Shown here: in pieces, positions 56,781 through 64,000 of the stretch | Layout: every line of letters starts with the position of its first letter | Numbering within the stretch: the stretch's first letter is position 1 | Assembly: GCF_030272615.1 (NCBI RefSeq) | Contig: NC_081406.1 | Span: forward strand, 261,317,386 to 261,381,385 | Origin: Cryptomeria japonica | Taxonomy: Eukaryota; Streptophyta; Pinopsida; Cupressales; Cupressaceae | DNA: 64,000 bases | Reading direction: 5' to 3' | Made by a program: the position numbers and the translations under genes | The notes under the pieces: generated by a model | What the model saw: only the letters and a program-made list of their open reading frames with translations | Told to the model about the DNA's origin: nothing | Database searches by the model: none

Positions 56781-57856
56781 GTTCCATCTGCAATTCGTGA
56801 TTTGCTTCTACCGAAGGTCAAATTGAGTTTTGGATAGGTCTGGTGAGTTACAACAGAGTATCCAACATAATGTAGTATTTTGGTTAGCATTTCATTTTGG
56901 TTGAATGTTTTGTGATATGGAGCTAGAGGAGGGTAGTTGGATGTCTGAAGTACCTTATTCTAGAATCTTAGCCTCCTGTGATGATTATCATGCAAGTTGG
57001 AAGATCTGGTGTACAGATTTTCATGATGAACATTGTGGTATGGCTGACGTGTGAGAAATCATTGTGTGGATTATGTGGATTGATTTTGGTGATCATTTCT
57101 ATGTTTGAGGATGTTTATCCACAATATGGGTAGTGTGTGGACAACTATTTTTGGTTCGCATACGCATTAGAGTTCAGATTGAGCTAACTATGTATGCATG
57201 TTTCATTATTTCGATAGTGTTCTTTAAGCTGACATGTAGAAGATCTAATTTGATGTTGCAGATATAAAAGAATGATGGATATGATCATTTTGGGTATTGA
57301 TGGATGAGTGGAAAGTGTTTGTGATCAATTATGCACAATTTCACATGCACAAGTGAAGGATTTATGCTCCAAAATATTGCAGATCAACATAATAGTGCAA
57401 TGGCAGAGCAGTGGAAGAATAACGGTTTTTCACTTAACCAGAATTGTACCTTGGCATTTATATATGCTATTTTTCAGTTTAGACATTCCAATTATCTTTT
57501 GTAAAAGATTTTGTAAGGTAGTGAGCCTTCTGTGGTTGTTTCCCTTCTTTCTTTTGAGCATTGAGATCTAGGTAGTGTTTCTGAATGCATGTGCATTCCC
57601 AATGTAATATTTTTATACTTCTAATAGAGTATATTGATATTGTGGGTCTCATCCCCACTCATCCCCACTGTGGTTTTTACCTTAACCGGTTTTTTCATGT
57701 ATAAAATTTGGTGTTATGGTGTTGTTACTGATTGCTTTATGTTTTTGCATCTTTCTTTTGTTCATTTGCATTAAGTGGTTGAAAGAACAAGTTAATAAGG
57801 TTAAAAATTGCAAAACATTGATTCACCCCCCCTCTTAGTGTTCCTTGATTCCAATA
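56781..57856 (+). repeat. Element B 5' LTR, right piece
   Basis: It aligns with 62,385-63,448, sharing GTCAAATTGAGTTT(T/G)GGATA, AATCTTAGCCTCC and GATTCACCCCCCCTCTTAGT. It ends TTCCAATA before the primer-binding site. The 3' LTR ends TTCCTACA, so the last dinucleotide here has decayed. Confidence 0.88.
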
Positions 57857-57858
57857 AT

Positions 57859-57870
57859 TGGTATCAGAGC
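57859..57870 (+). promoter_or_regulatory. Element B primer-binding site (initiator tRNA-Met)
   Basis: TGGTATCAGAGC is a perfect match to the complement of the initiator tRNA-Met 3' end and starts two bases after the LTR. Confidence 0.9.
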
Positions 57871-57889
57871 CTAGTTCCTCAAAAGAATC

Positions 57890-58990
57890 CTAATAACATG
57901 AGGAGGATCTGGCAAGGTGAATCAATGGATTCCAATAGTTTTCAACATCAACTTATTGTGGCACTTGAGGATCTTGATCAATCCCAAGTAGAAGTCTGGC
58001 AAATGAAAGTGAATCTTAAGGATGTTGAAAACTTCATCCAAACATTGAAAGATCAGTTGAACAAGTCAAGAGAGAAGATAAATGAACTTGCTGACAAGTT
58101 ATAGGAGAAATAAAGCCAAAGCATTGGTGACCAAGCATTGAAAGAGAAGAATCTATTGTGATGAAATTGAAAAAGGAGATTGAGGAAAGGAAGAAGAATG
58201 AGGAGAAGATTTCTCAGTTATTAAAAGATAAACCTGATGAATTCTATAGACTTGATTGTGAGATTGGCCAACTGAAGCTTGACTTGCAAGAATCCAGGCA
58301 ACATGAGGAAGAGCTTGGAAAGAAGATCCTTCTTCTTAGATATGATCTTGAAGCTACAAATGAGTACAAGGAGAAATTTAGGATCGGTTCAACCCAACTT
58401 AATGAGATGCTTGAAAGTTGGAAGACTGAAGATGACAAGTGAGGACTTGGATTTGAGAAAGGTCAAAGCTTTGGATTTGGTCAAAGCAATTCTAAGTATC
58501 AACATTAGAAGAAAAAAGCTAAAAGGTCTCTAGTAAGGCAACCTAATTCTCATAAGCTCAATGGTAACTATTTTGTTTGCAATAAATTTGGTCATATGGC
58601 TAGTCAATGTAGAAATAGAATGAATCGAAATGGTTCATCTTTCTTCGGGCAATGTTTTAAATGCAACAAGTATGGGCATAAGTCAAATGAATGCAGGAGT
58701 ATGATGAATAACTTTCCAAATAGGAGAAATATCATATGTTATGCATGTGGTAGATTTAGAAATTTTGCTAACCAGTTCAGATCAAAAGGAAATCAAGAAA
58801 ACTTCAAGCCTAGTTAGAGAAATGTTTTTTTTTATAATTACAACAAATCTGGTCACATTGTAAGGTTCTACAGAAGTAGAAATATGAATAGGAAGGGTTC
58901 AATAGATAAGAACAAGGATGTGCAAGAAAATGTAAAAGGGAAAGCTAAAGTGGAGGAGATTAGAGAACAAATGAAGAAGACACGGTTAAG
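57890..58990 (+). pseudogene. Element B gag-like region with four zinc knuckles
   Basis: After a short N-terminal part (SFQHQLIVALEDLDQSQVEV) come long heptad-like helices likely to form coiled coils (KLKKEIEERKKNEEKISQLL, LKLDLQESRQHEEELGKKIL). Four zinc-knuckle positions follow: FVCNKFGHMASQC, a perfect CCHC in CFKCNKYGHKSNEC, CYACGRFRNFANQF and FYNYNKSGHIVRF. The other three have lost one or more Cys or the His. Stops and a frame change near 58,440 break the frame. The fold is that expected of an RNA-binding nucleocapsid. Confidence 0.7.
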
Positions 58991-59495
58991 AAGAGTGATT
59001 TAGATACTAGAAACGGGTCTGCACCTGATTCTGATGCTGCAAATTCCTCTGGAAATTAGATTGAGGCCTCTATCCTAAGGAGAGTCTTCATCTAGATCTT
59101 TTATCCCCTGCTAGATGTTGATGTCAGAAGATCGACAGATTGTCAAAAGTTGTTTTGTGGTAGAAGAATTATTTTTGAAGTATTTTTGGAAGAGTATGTC
59201 AAAGTTGAAGAGACGCGAAACATTTCTTGAAGAACTGTCTATGTACGTAGGGTATCCAAAAGTATTAGGGAAAAGTGCATTTATTACACCTGAAAGTTAG
59301 GTGTGCAAAAGATAACAAGCTACTTAATCACTTCATTTCTCACTTTTCATTCGAAGAAAAGAAGAGAAAAGAGCTTTGCAAGAATAATTTTCATACATCT
59401 AAGCGTGAAGAAGACTTGTTGCATGAATTTCCTAATGTGGTGGTCAAGGTATTTTTCGTTGAAACTTTTCAAGTTTTTGGTTTGAAATTTTTGAA

Positions 59496-62155
59496 ATGGT
59501 CGCCTCTGGAACTACAACCCCACTAGTCATAGATATCACCAAGAGAGCTCGACCAGATTCTAAGAAAAACCTATTTATTTCCATGGAAGATGATCTGAAG
59601 AGTGCATTCTCATCAGTTCCACATGGTGTTTTGCACATTGAAGATATTAGGGTTTGCACACATTGTACCATTGAGGAATTGGGAATCTCAACCTATTGAA
59701 TCTCTACAACAAACAATTGATCGATGAAAATTTCAAGATAAAACCAAAATTTCAAGTATTAGAGGATAAGGGTTTTGTTCAATTCGCCAAATTTTTTATG
59801 TTTGATGAGCAAGAATGGGTCTGATATGTTCTTATCAAAGTGCATGATGAATTTATGTGGTTAAACAAGACTTTTAAAATCACTAAGAATGCTATTAGGG
59901 TTGTTACTAGTTTGTGTTCATCCAAAGAGATGTCATCCTTGAAGTCAGTAAAGAACCAGATTATCACTGATGCAACCAGATCAAGGTTCAACAAAAGAGC
60001 CATGACAATGAATAACATTTTGGAGCATGATGTCAGATTTTCCTCAATGGTAATTGGATATAAGATTTACTACTCTAACAAACATAACTCTATATCTAGG
60101 ATGACAATATATGCTTCTTATGAAATGATCCGGGAATATAAGAAATATGAATTGTGTGAATTTATTTGGAGTGAGCTGATTAAGAACCAGAAGAAAATCA
60201 AGGAGGACAAGAAGCACCCATCCAAGTATGGCACCTTGATCCTATATTTGTTCTTTTATTTCATGAATGAAGTTTTGGTTGTTGGCCAAGTGTAGTGGGC
60301 TTATGACAGACTTGTGGGGGTACAAATAGGAGAGTTACTATATAATGTTGGTGACACTAAGGTCCGAAAAGCCATTCTCTGGGGTTATTTCAAGAAATTT
60401 CAGAGTGAGATGCATGATAGGGAGAGGATCCCTAAGGCTATAGTTGAGAAATATCAAGATACAAATTTCTTCATGGTGGATACTGACCAATACTTGATGG
60501 AAGTCATTAAACCAAGGACTATTTAATTCATGCCCATGGGGTATGAAGTAGATGAGAAAATATTGGAGCTATATGCTCAATACTTGTTAAGTAAGCCAGT
60601 AGATCCCTCAGAAGAGAGATTTGTCACTTATGCTAAGAAGAGCTTGAAGCTGCACAAGTAGCAAGAAGCTGAAAATTCAGAGAAAAGTAAGGAAAAAAGT
60701 GGAAGCATATGCCAAGAGCATTGGGATCACCAAAGACGTGGTCCAAGAAGCAAGAAAAAGGAAAATCCTATCTGAAGAGCAGATTGTTAAGGAAAAGAAG
60801 GCCAAACTGGAAGTTTCCACTTCGAACCCTAAGCAAACCAGAAGCACTATTCCCTCCTCCAACCTTGCCAAATCATCCAAATCATCAGGCATGTCATCCG
60901 ACAAAGGAGAGAAGAGGAAGAAGGTAACATTTGTGAATGTGGAGGATGATAAGGAGATAGAATATGATGATGCAGTTAAGGAGGTAAAGGCCAAAACAAC
61001 TAAGGTCACTAAAGTTGCTCAGGAGAAGCCATTTGGTGGAGACAAGCCAAGAAAGAAACCAAAATCCTCTAGAATAGACATGGTAATCAAGCAAGTAAGA
61101 TTCATAGTTAAACCTCCCATGTCATTAGGTGAAATTGTAAATGAGGTTGAGGATACTCAGAATCCTTCAATTGCCACTATTGAAACATCTGAGAAGGATG
61201 CAATCTTGTGTAAGGTTGATGCAAAGAAGGTTACAAAGAAGGATAAGGTTGAATTCAAAATTGAAGTTGATACTGAGGGAAAAAATACTAAATTAAGAGA
61301 CACTGTAGGGATAATGAAAGGAAATCATATTATTGATGATCCACAATTTGTCCAAGGCCTAATCAACCTTGCCTCTCTGTTCCCCATTCAAAAGCTTCAA
61401 TTAGCTTCATTTGCACAAGCTAAGGCAAGTGAAGATCTCTTGAAATCCCACATGGAAGATAGTGAGTTGCTTACTCTGGCATCCGATGTTCTTGAAAATT
61501 TAATTCCCACATTTTAGAAGAACACATCTGACACTCCATTCAGACAGCTAAAGTGTTTGATCAACTCGGTGGATACTCATTTTGAATAATTGGAGAAATT
61601 ACTTGAAGTGAAGGTCCATAGTGAGTTTAATGTAAAAAGGCTTTGGACATTGAAAATAATGATTTTTGATGATAGAGTCACATTAGATACTTGTATTAAG
61701 AGCATTCAAAATGCATTATCCGAAGGAGGTAACATTTACAAATATTGTCTATGTCTATCCAAGTTCACTAAGGATATTGAGGAGAAGTCCAAGGAGCATG
61801 AGGATCAATTAGCTCGTATATTTCAGTCATTTGATCCCTTATCAGTTTTTGTGAGCAGTCATGAAGATCATGTAATATACTTACTTGACAAAATCAAGAG
61901 TTTGAGCCATGACAGGGAGAAGATTGTTAGCAAAGTTGGTGAACTTTGGAGTCACATCACTCCCAAGTTAGACACATTGCTCAGTGCATTGAAGGATGCT
62001 CTGGTCGCCAGTGAACCTTTAGACCTTAAGTCGGTAGAGACGCAAGCCTATCTATTCAGTGGTCTTATATTTGTTCTAGAGTGTCTAAAGAAGGGTTGGG
62101 ATATCTATTTGTGCTCATTTAAGAATAGTTTCACAAATATCTTCAAGTTTTTGTA
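59496..62155 (+). pseudogene. Element B long unknown ORF (about 880 codons, decayed)
   Basis: Starting MVASGTTTPLVIDITKRARP, one coding region can be followed to 62,155 across about eight breaks (frame changes near 59,690 and 60,690; stops near 59,820, 60,293, 60,524, 60,659, 61,515 and 61,587). The N half has a compact, possibly globular part (VLIKVHDEFMWLNKTFKITK, MVIGYKIYYSNKHNSISRMT, KYGTLILYLFFYFMNEVLVV). The middle is Lys/Ser-rich (EKKAKLEVSTSNPKQTRS). The C part is helical (HEDHVIYLLDKIKSLSHDRE). No RT, protease, integrase or envelope signature is present. I do not recognise it. Position and size match the extra ORF of non-autonomous plant LTR elements. Confidence 0.6.
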
Positions 62156-62246
62156 AGGTAGTAAGGTCGATGTGTATATATGTAGTCTATATATAAAACT
62201 GTGCCTTGAATTTTGGCATCTAGATCCCTACCTTTTCCATTGATGT

Positions 62247-62257
62247 CAAAGGGGGAG
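62247..62257 (+). promoter_or_regulatory. Element B polypurine tract (probable)
   Basis: CAAAGGGGGAG lies about 65 bp before the apparent start of the 3' LTR, further than usual. The intervening sequence may be an insertion or the LTR start may be misjudged. Confidence 0.5.
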
Positions 62258-62321
62258 TGTAGAGTAGTGAAAAATGTTGTATTCATCTTAAATGGAGTTC
62301 CAGAATTTTGGAATGTTGGAT

Positions 62322-63448
62322 TTTTGGCAAGAAACACTATACAGGTAGTCAGAGGTTGTCATTGATGGCAACTCATGTAATTAGTTCCATCGACAGTTCA
62401 TGATTTTTTTCTATTGAAAGTCAAATTGAGTTTGGGATAGGTTCGGTGAATTAGAACAGAGTATCCAGTAGAATACAGTATTTTGGTTGGCATTTAATTT
62501 TGGTTGAATATTTTGTCTTATGGAGCTAGAGAAAGATAGTTGGGCATTTGGAGTACCCTATTCCAAAATCTTAGCCTCTAGTGATGATTGTGTGCAAGTT
62601 GGAAGATCCAATGTAGAGGTTTTTCAGGATGAATAGTGTGGTATGGTGGACATGTGTGAGAAATCATTGTGCGCATTATGTGGATCGATTTTGGTGATCA
62701 TTTCTATGTTTGAGGATGTTTAGCAAACATATGGGTAGCGTGTGGATAATTATTTTTGGTCTGCATACACATTGGAGTTCGGATTGAGCCGACTATGTAT
62801 GCACATTTTATTATTTGGATAGTGTTCTTTAAGCTGACGTGTAGAAGATCTAATTTGATGTTGCGGATATAAAAGACTAATGGATATGATCATTTTTGGT
62901 ATCAGTGGATTTGTGGTGAGTGTTTGTGATTTATTGTGTGTAGTTTCAAGTGTGCAAGTGAAGGATTTCTTCTCTGAAATATTGCAAATCAGCAGAACAA
63001 AGTAGTGGTAGAGCAACGAAAGAATAAGTGTTTTATACTTAACTGGAACTGTACCTTGGAATTTGTAGATGTTATTTTTCAGTTCATACATTCCAATTAT
63101 CTTTTGTAAAATATTTTGTAAGGCATTGAGCCTTCTGGGGTTGTTGCCCTTCTTTCTTTTTAGTAGTGAGCTTTAGGTAGTGTGCCTGAATGCATGTGCA
63201 TTCCCAATGTAATATTTTTTATACTTCTAATGGAGTATATAGATATTGTGGGTCTCATCCCCATCATGGTTTTTCCATTAACTGGGTTTTCCACATATAA
63301 AATATGTTGTTATGATAATGTTTCTGATTGTTTTTCTGCATCTTTCTTTTATTCATTTTCATTAATTGGTTGAAAGAACAACTTAATAAGGTTAAAAATT
63401 GCAGAGCACTGATTCAACCCCCCCTCTTAGTGTTCCTTGATTCCTACA
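62322..63448 (+). repeat. Element B 3' LTR
   Basis: It begins TTTTGGCAAGAAACACTATA (TG decayed to TT) and ends TTCCTACA, followed by the TTCCT target copy. Length is about 1.13 kb, equal to the two pieces of the 5' LTR together. Confidence 0.88.
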
Positions 63449-63640
63449 TTCCTTTTTCTCCCTCTCTCTACTTCTTTCCCTATAATTCCTTCTTTCTCTA
63501 ATTCTCTAATTCCCATCTATCTATTTCTCTCTCTTTATTTATATATCTCTTACCCTACGCATCTCTATCTCCATATATCCATTTCTCTCATACACTCACA
63601 CCCACTCCTTATTTCTCCCTCCCTCCTTAGAAATAGAAGT
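63449..63640 (+). repeat. Polypyrimidine tract, right flank of element B
   Basis: C/T-rich sequence continuing field III interrupted by B. The open frame through it is a low-complexity artefact. Confidence 0.85.
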
Positions 63641-63739
63641 TAGAGGGAAAAAAAAACCCACACCCCTCATCAGGAACTAATATCCAAATATAGCTAACAC
63701 AAAAACATCTAAATTAGAAAGATAATCAAGCTACATTAG

Positions 63740-64000
63740 CAATGGGAAGAGAGATAGATACAGGAAAATAGAGATAAATATGGAGATGGAGATAAAGAGG
63801 GAGCGAAAAGATTAATAAAGAGAGGGGAGAGGGATAAAGAAATGTAGAAAAGATAAATATATAGAGAGGGAAAGATAGATATATAGAAATAAATATAAAT
63901 ACAAGGAGAGATATAGGGGCAAAGAAAGATGGAGAGATAATAAGATAGAGATAAAGAGAGGGAGAAATAAATGGAGAAGTATAGAGAGGTAGATATACCT
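63740..64000 (+). repeat. Polypurine field at the window end
   Basis: A/G-rich sequence (GGGAAGAGAGATAGATACAG, GATAAAGAGGGAGCG) runs off the window. Together with the preceding pyrimidine tract it repeats the pyrimidine-to-purine switch seen at 40,776. Confidence 0.85.

Larger units (their letters stand above)
44225..63448 (+). mobile_element. Element B: gag-only LTR retrotransposon, hosting C and D
   Basis: The TSD TTCCT is perfect (44,220-44,224 and 63,449-63,453). LTRs are about 1.13 kb; the 5' one is split by element C. The internal region (57,857-62,321, about 4.5 kb) has an initiator-Met primer-binding site, a gag-like region with zinc knuckles, then a long unknown coding region. No protease, RT, RNase H or integrase motif is present. 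LTR ends resemble those of copia element D, so it was probably mobilised by a copia partner. Without C and D it is about 6.7 kb. Confidence 0.88.

Noticed and set aside
59275-59526. Small open frames between element B gag and the long ORF, as separate genes
   Set aside because: They overlap each other in different frames and show no start context or domain. They are better taken as decayed spacer of element B.

Overview
The window is a piece of a large, repeat-dominated plant nuclear genome. The style of its elements (copia families with long LTRs, a Tat-type gypsy element, a chromovirus, CACTA DNA transposons, kilobase polypyrimidine fields) suggests a gymnosperm, probably a conifer, but this is inferred. 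No intact single-copy host gene was recognised; nearly all coding sequence belongs to decayed mobile elements. Assignments come from reading translations and repeats by eye, with no database search.

Layout. 1-4.46 kb, minus strand: a SET-domain coding block with one in-frame TGA, followed in the same orientation by short, well-spliced exons resembling an En/Spm-associated plant transposase. 6.57-14.94 kb: a solo-LTR-like sequence split by copia element A (7,484-14,169), which has 729-bp LTRs, PBS, gag, pol, PPT and a near-perfect target-site duplication. 15.48-18.08 kb: a 75-bp-arm hairpin, then a 2.4-kb element with ~330-370-bp terminal inverted repeats. 18.08-30.3 kb, minus strand: a Tat-lineage Ty3/gypsy element with a 3' tandem array of GGGATAAG/CTTATCCC motifs, dual RNase H, a G-patch-like segment, a long 5' leader, a primer-binding site matching 40 nt of a tRNA-Trp 3' half, and one LTR. 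30.3-34.06 kb, minus strand: a CACTA transposase (tnp2 type) whose right terminus ends in TAGTG. 34.06-38.43 kb: a chromovirus-like gypsy element whose RNase H occurs twice around a 110-bp fragment of another family's LTR.

38.4-64 kb: polypyrimidine and polypurine fields enclosing a three-level nest. Outermost is element B (44,225-63,448; TSD TTCCT), which has gag-like zinc knuckles and a long unknown ORF but no pol. Copia element C (minus; TSD GTTCC) is inserted in B's 5' LTR. Copia element D (plus, 49.3-56.3 kb) lies inside C. The insertion order B, then C, then D is read directly from the interruptions.

Best candidates for something undescribed: (1) B, with its ~880-codon non-pol ORF; (2) the ~75-bp GGGATAAG palindromic repeat shared by a gypsy 3' region and a copia LTR; (3) the 40-nt tRNA-like primer-binding site followed by an array of GCGCTA motifs; (4) the SET-domain block beside transposase-like exons.
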